Assembly (NCBI GenBank): GCA_013397455.1
Contig: VYZB01000382.1
Location: forward strand, 726,785 to 790,784
Direction: 5' to 3'
DNA from: Crotophaga sulcirostris
Lineage: Eukaryota; Chordata; Aves; Cuculiformes; Crotophagidae
DNA length: 64,000 nucleotides
Shown here: positions 1 to 12,472 of the stretch, piece after piece
Layout: each line of letters opens with the position of its first letter
How positions within the stretch are numbered: the stretch's first letter is position 1
Notes under the pieces: model-generated
What the model was told of the DNA's origin: nothing
Seen by the model: only the letters and a program-made list of their open reading frames with translations
The model's database searches: none
Made by a program: the position numbers and the translations under genes

Positions 1-427
1 TTCCAAAAAACACTGTGTGTCAAACAAAATGCAGGTCGACATTTATCATCAAGGACATACATATTCATTACATTCCTGAAGACAGGCCAAGTTAAGCTAA
101 TTAATTCCGAGAAATTATTTACATTTGTTTCCTCCCCTTTGCATGTGCGCAGTTTCCTGTTGTAGTGATCATATGAGGATCTTGGGGAGGAAGGCTGGAG
201 AGTCTTCCTCGTGACCGCTAGTAACATCTGGTTGTTGCGTAGGCGTAGTTGATCCTGGTCTTCCTCCAAACCTCGGACAACTGGGAGTCCTTGAAACTCC
301 TCTCTTATTTCTTGAGGGGATTTGAAACTTCCTCCTTATCTCCTGAGGGGATTTGGAATTTCTCCCCTTTCACCACACAGTCCCCCTTATGGTGCAAGGT
401 GCCATAAGGCCTGGTAAAAGCTACTCA
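1..427 (-). mobile_element. LTR-like sequence, cut by window edge
   Basis: Read on the minus strand, a purine-only run (about 444 down to 428, mostly G) resembles a retroviral polypurine tract. It is followed by TGAGTAG at 427-421, a plausible LTR start, and then by sequence with short internal direct repeats (291-370). The element would run off the left edge, so its other end and target-site duplication cannot be tested. I see no clear AATAAA in the visible part. Sequence between 445 and about 830 could be retroviral interior or plain flank; the 65-codon minus-strand frame at 629-826 is not recognisable. An LTR is my best reading, but another GC-richer repeat is possible. Confidence 0.4.
291..370. 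repeat. Imperfect tandem repeat of about 30 bp, 2.6 copies
   Basis: Units start at 291, 321 and 352. Each has the layout TTGAAA/TTGGAA, then a pyrimidine block, then (in the first two) TGAGGGGA. It lies inside the putative minus-strand LTR, where such repeats are common in U3 as enhancer-type duplications. The enhancer role is inference. Confidence 0.6.
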
Positions 428-3400
428 ACCCCCCCTCTCCCCCTGTGTTCCTGTAGGAGGACGGCTGACAGAATACCTAAACTACATTAAAGGTTATACA
501 AAAGGCCTATACTTATTTAGCTGAAATCCTACATCAAAAGAAAGAGGAAAACAAAATCTATAATGGGAACTGCATTGCCCAAATAAAAAGAAGATATCAT
601 ATGATTATAGTTTTGCTTTCTGGTTCTACTAAATTCTCCCATCATTGTGGTTTCCAAAGGTTAAGGTATATTGAACTGCTGGAACAACAAAAATAACTTC
701 AGAGCAAATCCTATCTATATTTGGCTGTGGAAAGATCTGTTGTAGTTCAGCTACAGTGTTTACATCAGTGTAGGTCAGAGCTCTGGGACTCCTGTTTAAA
801 GCAAAAATGTTGTCATAGATGTTCATGTTCTGATTGATTTGAGATGGAAAGCTATTCTGAAATTATTCAGAGAGTCACAAGGATGTAAGTCTTGGACCTT
901 CTTTGTTGCTGAGAGTTTATATCATTTTATTCTTATTGGACTCTGCAGTCTCTACAGTATCTTGTTTACGTCTGGTTTGACTCAAATGGCTGTCACATTA
1001 ACAGAAAAAGTAATGTAAAAAAATCCATAATTGCTACAAGTCTTTATCACCGCCAAAAAACTTTTAATGTCTACTCTCAAAACTTTGTTTCTATGTGCAG
1101 TTTTATTCATCAGTTTATATGGATTTTACTTTAAACCTTGTAACATATATCACAAGGTTTTCAGCTGCAGTGCACATTTAAGGAATAATTACAGAATACA
1201 AATGAATTTTATGACATTGGAATGTGCCAATACCATATTTATGTGAGTGCATGAGTCTTTTTCGTTCTTTGCTACTGATATTTAGTCTTTACATTCATCA
1301 GTTGATCTGTTTAATTGTACAGTGGCACACTTCTGTCACCTACAGCTTCTAGTCCTCTTTTTCTGTATTTAACAAGTGCTTTCACTCTCTTCACATCTCT
1401 GTGCATTTGTTTTCCAGTTACACTGTTCTGTTCATGCTAAGGATTGTGATTTTGTAGTAAAACTCTTCTATTGACTACTACAGCTATTGCATCAACTTGA
1501 GAAGGAATCTCCTTCCAGGTGTGACATTCTGGACAAAGAATGGTGACATGACTACACTGCTGACATTACTAATAACAGGGCATTGTTAGTGTAGTTGAAT
1601 AAACATGCAGTATTCAGCCTCTTTAAGTGTTTCAGACAATATTATAATGTATATTTTGCATATTTACAGAATCTTGTTTGTCTTTTACTACAAAAAATGA
1701 AACAACCTCAGTAGTGTTTGGAGATCCAGGGATATGTGAGGATGTTGTTTAGGTTTAGCAGACTTGAAGTTCTCATATTTGCCAAATGAAGTGGAAACCT
1801 CTAAGTTTTCCAATCTAATGAATGCTGCAATGCCCCCCAAATCATTGCACAAGTATCAGTAGCCTATGTGAAAGTATGACTAAGGTCCTTTTATGGTCTA
1901 TTTGAAGATATCTTTGTCCTTTTCCATAGTTATAGGTATTTCTTATTTTTCACTTATTGTTAAATGGTTATTTATTATTATTTGTGGTAAATAAAAGTTC
2001 TTAGGTATAAAATATAGTAAATAAAAAAAGAACTTGCTGTCAATGTTGAAGCGAATTGGTTGCTAGTTACTCAGTATGTTATGAATATCCTTCCTGTTCT
2101 TTCAAGATCTCTGCCTTGTGCATGATGGGTTCTGGAAGGTTCTCTGAATGTATCTACCATATGAGCAGCAGACACAATATCAAGCTTTAGCACATTTTTA
2201 ACCATTCACTGATGTAGAGGATAATCTTGTTTGATGCATAATCTCTGAAAGTCATATTGATGTCTGGGCATAAAGTATTGATATCTTTTAAGAACTTCAA
2301 TAGGACGGTCAGGAAGATCACACTATGAGGCAAAGTTCACTTTATTTCCAAGGTATTTTATCAGGTTGGTTATCTTGCCAGATGATAGCTTGATATTTTT
2401 AGCGAGAGATGGAGGATAACATTGGTTTTTCTGACGAAAGAACTCTTGTAAGTCACCTTCTTTCTTCTGACAGGCAATGAATTATTATGTGAATAAAAGA
2501 CAACAATTTCTTTAAGGATTACTGGCAGGATATTTCAGGACACTTCCTTGAAGGAATGATACATGAAGAAACATTTCTGGATATGAGCTCACATCATGTT
2601 TACCTTCACAATTTTTTTGACACAATATCTTTATATAGTGCAAGGTCAGTATATCTAATCATCTTTAAGTTTTCTGCAGACACCTATGGATTCCCAAAGA
2701 ACCTACTGGATGTTTTAAAACACAAACTCATATTTTCCCATCATATAATTAACATACAAATATGACCACAGAACCACTTCTGGACCATCACGTCATGCGA
2801 CCTGAAGCAGATGCTAATCTGAAAAGGTTTTTACGTCCCAATAACATCAGTCTATTTTCCAAAACAGTGTCTCAACTTTGGCAGAGCCACAGTGGCGGAA
2901 AGAAAAAAAATTCTGAATCACTTTCATTATCTGAGTCTCTTGCAGAGAAGGATTATTAGCTACACTAGATCATATCAACTTTTTCCCCCTTTCTCTACAC
3001 ACTTTCATGCCTTCTTCCCTGCTGTCTGATTTTCCTCTGCTCTCCAAGCATTGTCCAGTGACCTCGTGGCTGTGTGTCATGTGTGCAAAGCTCTAGGAAT
3101 TATTGCAGATATATTAGTAGAACCTATTATATGCTTATTATTTAAATTTTAGGATGGATGTTGAGAACATGCATAACAACAAAAGTGTGCAGCATAATTA
3201 AGAAATTCCTTATTACATGTTTTCTTTATATATTTCTCACTTGAGTTTTTTACTGATATTAATTCATCTTCATCTTATAGATGCAGAATGCATGCAGAAA
3301 AATTAGAGGATGTGCTTCATTCAATATGAGTTTGTTCCTGTAAAAGTTTTCCTTAATTCATCCATTTCCACAGATGACAACCAGTGTTATTCGCATTAAA

Positions 3401-4011
3401 GCTTGTTTTTCTATTTTGAAATTCAGCACCTTTTTGTGATAGTGATCATTTTTACTAAGCTTGTCTCTTTCTCATGATGACATTTTGTTTAAATAAGAAA
3501 ATCTGTGTAAGTGTCTGTGTGTCTATGGGTGAATTTATTTGAAGTGTAAAATGTCGAACTGACAATGGTGATAATCCTGTAAATTAAGTATGTCAAATAA
3601 TGTACATGTAGACATTTGATTCAAGTAAGAGTGAAAGAATTTCTCTAACTCTGTTTTGAGAAACCTGAGTCATATGATCCCATTTCTTAATTGGTACTCT
3701 TGACAAAAGTGAGGAATATGCCAACATAAAAAAATTATAAAGCAGAAAATAACAAGTCCAAGATAAAACTAACACTATCTTCCAGTTCAGTATTTCTCAG
3801 AAAGAGAAAAGATGTCTCTATATGTGGAAGAGAGGTCCTCACCAGAATATAATTTTTGAATTGACAAACAGGATTCATTGTGGAGCTGCTGCAAAACAAT
3901 GTCCAGTCTATTGCGTACAGTGCATATTTACATGCTGTTACTTGTACTGTACTGCAAGAGCCAATCTAGAAAGGCCACAGTCACTGAGATGATCTGATCA
4001 CACACACTCAC

Positions 4012-4063
4012 CTTTGAGACCAGGCATATTCTCACTAGTATGACTGAAAATGCATAGAGCCAT
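4012..4063 (-). other. Candidate internal exon, 52 nt (splice signals only)
   Basis: On the minus strand a strong acceptor (ctccactctgttttccag) precedes 52 nt, followed by a near-consensus donor (AAAG then gtgagt at 4011-4006). Two of the three frames are open through the block; the frame starting at its first base begins with ATG. No protein family is recognised. It could be a noncoding RNA exon or a chance match, since paired splice-like signals are expected a few times per 64 kb. No partner exon with matching phase is secure. Confidence 0.2.
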
Positions 4064-5289
4064 CTGGAAAACAGAGTGGAGCATGTATGGAGAAAACACA
4101 CGTCATTTGGCTGTAGCTGCTGTAGCTGAAAAAATACCAACTCATCCAAGCTGGTCCCTTTTTTCTAATTTTTCCTACCCCCCTTGCCACGTAGCGTTGT
4201 CCCTTCGGATTCTCTGAGTTTACTGCATAGGTGGTTACTTTCTGCTCCCTTTTGGTGAAAATGAGCCAGAATATCAAATATCAATTTGAATTATTTAAGT
4301 TATGTTTGAAGGAACTGAGTTGCAAAGTGCTCAGTCAAGAACTTTCCCAACAAATCTGAAGGGTAACAAGAAGTATTAGTAAGCACCAGGGAGCATGATC
4401 TTTTCCAACCCTGTGACTTCAGCTAGAATATTTTAGAATTAGAGATTTTCTCTAGGAAAGGAGGAGTGGTTTTGTCTAAATAATGAATTTAATTGCAGCT
4501 ATTTGCTCTAAGTGCAGTGCCAATACTTCTCCTTCAGTGACCTGAAATGCTAAAATGGGCTGGGGCACAATTCAGTTCCTATTGAAGCCTTGCTCCTTCC
4601 TACTTTTCAGTTGATGGAGTCTTCTCCTAGGTGTAACGGTGTCAACACACATTTAGATATTTACTACATTGTTTTATTTGCACTGCACTGTATTATTTGC
4701 ATATGTAGTATGTAGAATACTATTGTATTGTATTCATGAATTATTTTAATATATATATACTATTGCATCGTACTACACAACATTTATTTCTGGTGCTTTA
4801 CCTACCACTCTTCCTGCACTGAAGTGGGATAATAAGAAGCAATTATTGTCTTTTAAAGAGAAAGCAATAGCATTGTTGGATTTATAAGGCACAGGGTAAA
4901 TTAAAAATGCTACTATCCAGAGAGAAAGAAAAAAAAGTAAATAATTTAAATTATTATTTATGATATGCATACCATGTTAATGCTGTGGTCCACCCAGTAA
5001 ATGGGAGTTACCTCCTCCTTCTTGCATGGATAGTTGCAATTTCTTGTGCATCCTGGGGAAAAGCATTGCCCTCAGACATCACTAAGCAGCTATTGCACAG
5101 TGAATTCTTGCCTTTGCTTCTCTATGGACTTTCTCACAGAGTCATTATTCTCATTCCCTAAATTTGAGAAACCAGACTAATTACAGTAAATGTGCACATC
5201 TAAACTAGTTGGGATCTAGCTATGCTTAGCTACACTAGTGCCACCGGGTAATGTCATATCACATGGTAATGTCACTGCATATAGGTTAA

Positions 5290-5313
5290 AAGGAAGGAAG
5301 GAAGGAAGGAAGG
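5290..5313 (+). repeat. (AAGG)6 microsatellite
   Basis: Six uninterrupted AAGG units are seen directly. It is a plain tetranucleotide tract, likely length-polymorphic. Confidence 0.95.
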
Positions 5314-7957
5314 TTTTATCCTGAACTAAATAAGGACTGGCTGCACAATAGGTCTCTGTCCTCACAGTAGCTCAATGACCATTTTAAGGATGGGGCAGAG
5401 AGGATGGAGAATCAGCCCCCAAAACATCAGCACTAAAAATCCATAACTGAATCTTATCAATCAATTTTACTGTTCATCCATTATTTCCTGGTTGAAATGT
5501 CAGAGATGGAACAACTTGTAGCTAGTACATTCTAGAAGCGAATTTATAGAAAGGTGATCTGAAAGAGTTTTCTAGCATCCCCAACCACCAGCACCTGAAG
5601 AGGGACATGCAGGTATCAAAAGAATCCATCAAAGGAGTCAACATATAGGAACTGTATATGTATAACTGCACCATGCAAAGTATGCTGCAAATATTTTTCA
5701 TATTAACTTATTCGTCTGTTCTTTCTAATGGGCCTTATAAGTGTTAAGTAATTGCTTTATCATATAATTTTTAATCTTAAAACCAATTTAAAGAAAGAAT
5801 AAAGAAAAAACCCTCCAAAACCTGCATGTCTGCAAAACCTTCCAAGTATGTTTTACTGGTAAAGGAATCTGTCCAAATGTGTATTATTCCTCTTACCTTA
5901 TAACAAATTAATTGCTTTGCACAGACTGGTTTCTTTTTATTTTCAGTGTCAGTGTAAGTTCTCCAAGCTCTGTTAAAAATGAAATATTGTCAGTAACAGA
6001 ACCAGAGACTAAGTATATCTTTAAGTCATTCTGGTTGCTTCCCACTCTTTATATATGAAGAAGTTGGAGCATTATTCTGAGTTCGCTATTAGGAACACTG
6101 CCTTCATAAACCACTCAGAATTTATTTGTCAGATATTCCTCAGTTTTAAATGGTTTAAAGTACATCACATTGTTTGTGAAGAAATCTCACCTTTGTGATC
6201 CCTTTCATTTCTACCTAATTGTCCAATATAAGAATAGCTTGTTGTGCCTGAGGGCAAAATTTTCCATTACCACTGAAAAGATAAATGGTAGAAAGCAAAA
6301 TGAACCTGGCTCATTATATCCTTCTGAAAAAGAGGCAAATTGGCCTTCAGAAATGATATAATAGAGCTGACACTTTCAATAGTCTAGAGTTCAAAAGTGG
6401 CATTTTATATTTTTTTTTCATAAAGTATAATACAAACAATTACGGGTGCTGGCAATAATGAATGGTACTTAGGGTTTTTTTACTAGCTTTACTGTGTAAG
6501 TTCCAGGGAGAGGAAAATGGTTCTACCAATGTCCATTTTAATGAGGAAAGAAAGGTTACATTTAAAGAAACACAGTATTCATTCCAATCTGTTTCTAATC
6601 TTAATCTCTATAACAATTGCACTAAAGCCTTTTGATCTACTATGTAAGTGTATAAATTGCTTAGAACGATGAAAGTCAGATGGTTCATTTAATGCTTTAA
6701 GTATCTGATGAGCTTTGGAGGACAGGGCTGAAAAAAGATTGATTTCTCAAAACAGAAAGTAGTTTATCATAATGGCCGAGTTCTTACTTCAGATTCATTT
6801 AGATCAGTTACTTCTAAAAATATTTTCATTAAATGCACCGTGCATTATTAATGTGTATCAGGTAGGCATTGATTTGCTAGAGTACTGATTAATATCACAC
6901 ATTTACATCTGAGAGTGGAGGGGATTGAATATTCATACAACAGAACCGAAGAACTATGTATCATTTAATTGAGGTGAGGGGTGTTGTTAATCTGTGTATC
7001 AATATTGAAAAAAAAAGGAAAAATTATCTATTGTATGTGTCACAAAGGTTAATTTGGTATAGTCTTCCAGACAAAGAAAGAACTTGCAAATATATTAAAA
7101 AAACATGTATATTGCTGTCTATCTATATATCAGTACAGGAAAGACCCTAACTACTTATATAAACCGTCTTTACTTCAGTAGGATTTAAAGTTTGCTTTAG
7201 GCAGGTTCTTAAAGCAATGCTGAGCAAAGGGCATGACTCGAGGACATAAGATTAAGGTGATTTTTGTGATAGTTTTTTTCCATCTGCTCGCAGGTCTGCA
7301 TCTGACAGTAATTTTTATCAACCTCACTTTTCAAAACAATGAAAAAAAACTGGAAAGCCCTCTTTGCACATGATGCTCATTTGCATACAGCCAAACCTTT
7401 TGTATTTTCAATAAGGATCAGGTTCTTAGATTGACATTTGCCATGAACATTTTGATCATACTGATTAGCATATTTTCAAATCTAGGAAAGGTTTGCATTT
7501 GTATGTAGGCTGAGGAGAGCTTAATACACTGCAGGTAGAAATAGAATGTAGTAGAAGGAAAACAGTAATAATAATTCACAGATATTCAATTATTGCCTAA
7601 CATGACATTACACACATTTTTATAGATACTTATAACTAGAACAATGCAAACTCATTAGCAGTAGAATTATTTTAAATTATTTTTTCAAAATGATTAATGC
7701 TACTTTTCCAATCTTACTGAGGTCAAATGTGCGCACGCATGTATATGAATAAAAAAAATAGATGAGTTCTGTACAAATAAACTTGTGTGTGTCACCTCAT
7801 TTATCCAATTCCCCTCCTTCCCTACAAACAACCTCTGTGATGAGTGCAGTCAGTTTACATGTCCCCAAGTCAGCTTTCAGCAAACTGCTTTGAATGCAAG
7901 CAACCACATATCTGCAGCACAGTCTCAACAATGTGCCTGGTTAGATAACTCAGAACG

Positions 7958-7981
7958 GATGTGCATGTCTGCATGCACATC
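7958..7981. repeat. Perfect 10-bp inverted repeat, 4-nt loop
   Basis: The arms GATGTGCATG and CATGCACATC flank a TCTG loop. The structure could form a cruciform or RNA hairpin. No terminator function is implied in this eukaryotic context. Confidence 0.75.
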
Positions 7982-8318
7982 TGAACTCCCCCTCTCATTT
8001 TCCTGACTGAATCAACACCAGCCAGCTCTAAGATGGATAAGGTACCATTGTCAGCACTGTTTTGTTCCTAACTCCTATATTCTCTTGAGAGGCACTATGT
8101 AGTTAGTGCAGGACCAATACTGTGCTAATATAGCTCTCCAGTTTTCAGTTCAAAGCTTGCTCCCTACAGCCAGAGGACTTATGTGTATCTCAACATTTCC
8201 ATCTATACGTGCCTCAAGTGTTTACTCAGTGTCTCTGGCAGGTTTTGCACACTTCACCATGAGCCCTATACTGCCAGAAACTGCAGTGGTATCAGACCTA
8301 ACTATTTTGCAGCTACCC

Positions 8319-8350
8319 AAGGTGTGACTGCAGGATGACAGTCACACCTT
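8319..8350. repeat. Perfect 12-bp inverted repeat, 8-nt loop
   Basis: The arms AAGGTGTGACTG (8319-8330) and CAGTCACACCTT (8339-8350) flank the loop CAGGATGA. It lies about 340 bp from the 7958 hairpin. No flanking transposon hallmark was found. A short palindromic repeat remnant or a chance palindrome are both possible. Confidence 0.8.
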
Positions 8351-8700
8351 TGGATTTCAGTGTAAACATGGCCTGCGCTGACAGCAGTGAGAGAGAAGGT
8401 GGCATATGGCAAAGACTGAGAGTATTAACTCCTCCAAACCAACTTTTACAGTGTGTGAAACTAGCCTAAAATAAAGTTTATTTTTCAAGGTGAAATGTAT
8501 ATAAAGCGAACTTTTATGCTGATTCTACAATACCTCCAGCCTTCCTTAAGGCATAGCCTTCAGTTCAAATGGTTTAGTGATACTATCCATCAGAGGGTTC
8601 AGCCTTTGCAATATATTTCACAGTAGTCCCTAGGTTGGACTCAGGCACAATATATCATTTTGATATTGCTTTATAGCTTGTTGCCAGCTGTATATTTATC

Positions 8701-8717
8701 TTATTTATTTATTTATT
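8701..8717 (+). repeat. (TTAT)4 microsatellite
   Basis: A short uninterrupted run of four TTAT units plus one base in AT-rich DNA. Confidence 0.85.
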
Positions 8718-11700
8718 GGGAGACAATATGTGAAATTTCTATTAATGAATAATATATGGAATGTGGCAAACAGAAACAAAGGGAACCAGACGTATCAGTG
8801 AAAGTAATATCATCAAAGGAGACATCAAGAAGTGTAAAAGTTAGCAGTCAATCTTAACTCCAGATAAATTCAGGCTAAATACCAAAGTCAGAAATGGCTC
8901 GAACACTAACTAGTATTCCTAAAGTTGGAATCATTACCAACACTCAGGGCAGGGAGATTTCCCACCCTTTCTGTAACTTTCAGGGTCAATGATCTGCATG
9001 GCAGACACTAACTTTTCTTTTTTGAAATTTAAATCCTTAGCAACATATGTTGCTGCAGTCACTGCTGTGCAGATACACCTGAACCAGATTCAAAATATCC
9101 TCTTAAGGGTCTTTTAGTACATCAGATATAGTAGGCAGTAGTCACAGCTGGATCTCTGTGAGAACTATAAGCCTATAGGATAAGCAAAGTAAATTAGCAA
9201 GAGATATGGTCCACGCTGATGTCACATCATGCCCATGCTGGTACTGAAAATTTGCTAGAATAAATGTATCTTGGATATGCTCACAATGCACTGAACTCTA
9301 TACTATGGTAGAGAGACTCTCAGAAAGAGTCAAATACCAGGCAGCTCCAGCAATTAGTGAATAGGGTCTTGATTCAGTAAAACCTTCAGCAATAAAGTGA
9401 CCATTGACAAAAGCAAGCCTAGGATGAGTAAGATAAAAGTACTGTGTAGAATCAGATCTACCTTTCTATGGAGCTATGGAACATTAAGCTCACCAGAGTG
9501 TTTAGCTGAAGTATGATGGGTCCTTGACCAAAGCTCTTTTCTACTCTGATACTGTGTGAATGGATTAAACTGGAGAAAATAACGAGGCGGCCCAGCAGGA
9601 ATCTCCTTTTTTACAGATAAATGGGGTTAAATTTGCCAAATCCTTTTATAACAAACTCCAGAGGCTTCCTAGGAACTTATTTAATAACCTGATCAAATGA
9701 AATTTGAGAAAATCTGGGACTGTAATTCAAGAGGTAAAGAATAGATTTCTGTCTAAACACTAAAAGAAATTTTTTCTACAAATTATAATAAATGGTATCA
9801 TGGACCTCCCACAGACCCCTGCCAGCATCCCCATAATCTGTCCCTTCACTTCTTCCTCCTTTGAGACAGCATCCTGTTGATAAGGCTGGACATGTGTACG
9901 TTCAAATGATGGAAACCATGGAGCAAATCCATACTCAGACAAGTAATTTCTTTTTGGGGGAACAGTTCCTCATACCTTAAAATTCATCTTTAGGTGCAAA
10001 ACAATCAATATTAATGCTGAAAAAAGTTAAATTGATCTACTTCAATATTAAACAGATGGAAAATACCACTGTTGGTTTTATACTCTTATTGTATATGATA
10101 AATTACTCTATTAAACTAATTCTAGCAATTTAATAAATCAATAAATTGTTTCCATCTACACAAATGCATTTAAAAAGCTTTAAAGTTAAAATTAAATAAT
10201 TTTTGCAATTATTAATAAGTGCTTTGTTCTAAAAGAATTATCCCAGGAAGTCTCTTTTTATTTTAACATACTAAAGGCATTTTCCTTCCATTGCCTTGTT
10301 TCTAACAGCAATGTCCATCCATCTAACAATGTTGTGTGAGGAAGGATTAATAACAAGGAAATCTAGCTTTTCTTTGTTCCCATTACAGCAATCTGTTCTG
10401 AAAACTGAGATCTGAGGTCATTTCAAATGGAATGTTCCTTTACAAATTAAATTTTTTCCTCATATAAAATCCCTTGATAGAGTTTCTGATGATGAAAGAT
10501 GAAGGTAAGCAGTAAGGATGACTGATTTATTTTTCTTGCCAAACAATACATTTTCTGAATTTCAGTTCTGTTTCAGTTGGCCTGAAATCTTCACCAGACA
10601 GTTTCTGTTTTGGAAGACTGGTGGGGGAGGAATTCTGATTCAGACAAGAGACTACTCTTCTTAAACATGGATATCACTGTTGGGAATACTGGTGGATGCT
10701 CAGGTATGGAGTTCCCACTGGAGATGGGAAACCTGTGCCCAGTTCTGTTCTCTTGTGAAATCATTTGAACATTCATTTTCAAGTCATGTACCTGAACCAC
10801 CATGCTTTAGAGAACTCTGGATACTTTAAAACCTTTGAGTATCTTTGTTCTTCTTCATGTAACACACAAACTGTTGTCAGGTAATAGGTGTGGTTGAAGA
10901 GCTTTGTGGTTGGAACAGTCACCCAAGACAGGTGAGAAATTCCTAACAGCCTGTGTCCCACTTAACAGCTTGACTGCAGTGATACATTGTCATGGTCCTT
11001 CTAGCAAAATATTTAAATATTCCCTACAAAATGGATCACTTTAGCAGAAGGATCTGCTTCAATCACAGGACACTTAGATTGGGAAAAGCATATGGTTGTG
11101 TTTTCTCATGGGAGGGAGCACATCTCAGGGTAGGGAGGGAACAGAATAGCAGATTCTTACTTTCTCGAGTGAGTACTTTACCCTCAGACAGGTGGGAAAT
11201 ATCTTCGGTGTTTTTGGTTTTTTTTTTTACTTATCCGCTAATTTTATTTGATTCTACATTCTAAGGAAGGGTCATTTCTTCTACGTTGAACTTTGTGACT
11301 TCGTCTGCCACAGTGGAAAGCAAATCAACAGCTTTTAAAGGCATCTTCATCTAGACTGCTCTAGACTTTTTAACTAAAGAATTAGTCACACAGCCCTAGT
11401 CAACAGATAGGCAGATCTAAACAATCTAAAATACCAGAAATTTATTATTTGTAAAATAGTAAAATCCATAAAAGATGGTATTCCAGCATCTGTTCTTTTC
11501 CTTTTACATATGTGCTCTCTGGGGGTCTTCTTCCAGTTTCCATTTGTCTACTTCTTCAGTCATACCTGTTCATATACTGCATATGTGCATTTTGCTTTTT
11601 TTACTTCTTAACACAACTCTAGCATATTAACTCAGGGCTACATTCTATTTCACTTAAGTTTTATCTTGTCCCACCACATACACTAGTTCTGCCCTCTTAT

Positions 11701-12389
11701 TTTACAGAAAATGTTAATTCTGATTTTGTTCAAAACTATCACAACAGCACAGTTCTTTGGCATGTGAGTAAAGCACAGTTTTACTGAATTAGTTTCTAAG
11801 CTATGGCAACTCCTGCAAAGATAAAGCTGTAGCAGACATGACAATACATTTTAGTAGAGCGGAATGGTAAACAGTCATCTCAAGAACAGGAGTAAGAAGG
11901 ATCTCAACAGTAAGTAATCTGTGTTTTCCTTATGTTTCTCTACTGTTTTAGTTCTTATTCATGTGTTTACTGTATACACACCACATGGAAAGCCATGGAA
12001 ATGAAAGCCTGTTACTCATCAAAAAGAGGACTAAATCTCATGCTGCACAGTCTTTGGGATGAAATTTCACCTGATTAAGAGTCAGTAAAATTGATTCCCA
12101 AGGGAAACAATAGTTTGAATTCTCCATGCAGATGTCCTTCACTCTCACTTTTCTGCCACAGAGAGGTAGGACAAACTTATCCATGCACATTAGTTAGTAT
12201 ATTCTTTTTTCTTTATTTTCCTTTTCTTTAAAATAGACTAAGAATTGAAACTGTAGCTCTACTCAGAAAGCTTGGAGTGTTAACACCTGCTCAATACACT
12301 TGAATGTACTCCAGCCACAGCTATTCATATCCTGACCTCCCCTTTAAGTGAAGACAAGGTCACATATAGTGATGACCTTAAGACAAGGT

Positions 12390-12472
12390 GGCATCTAACA
12401 GTGGGCAGGTCCATTGGACTTGATGATATCAAAACTCTTTTCCAACTAAACAATTCTATGAATCTATAAAGG
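12390..12472 (+). mobile_element. CR1 LINE 3'-end scrap
   Basis: The stretch reads GGGCAGGTCCATTGGACTTG, then ATGATATCAAAACTCTTTTCCAACT and an ...ATTCTATGAATCTAT end. This matches the 3' terminal layout of avian CR1 (the GGACTTGATGAT / TCTTTTCCAAC / ATTCTATGA motifs also seen at 30.6 and 44.0 kb). It is strongly diverged and 5'-truncated, so the 5' limit is approximate. Confidence 0.6.

Larger units (their letters stand above)
428..12389. other. No recognised gene; mostly unique AT-rich DNA
   Basis: Apart from the small features listed separately (candidate exon at 4.0 kb, microsatellites at 5.3 and 8.7 kb, hairpins at 7.96 and 8.32 kb), I recognise no coding gene, RNA gene or transposon here. 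The open frames are 60-90 codons long, of low complexity or ordinary chance composition, and show no domain I know. Confidence 0.6.

Noticed and set aside
10881..10931. 51-nt plus-strand block between a ctgttgtcag acceptor and a gtgaga donor, open in one frame
   Set aside because: The pyrimidine tract is poor and there is no partner exon; such pairs are expected by chance.
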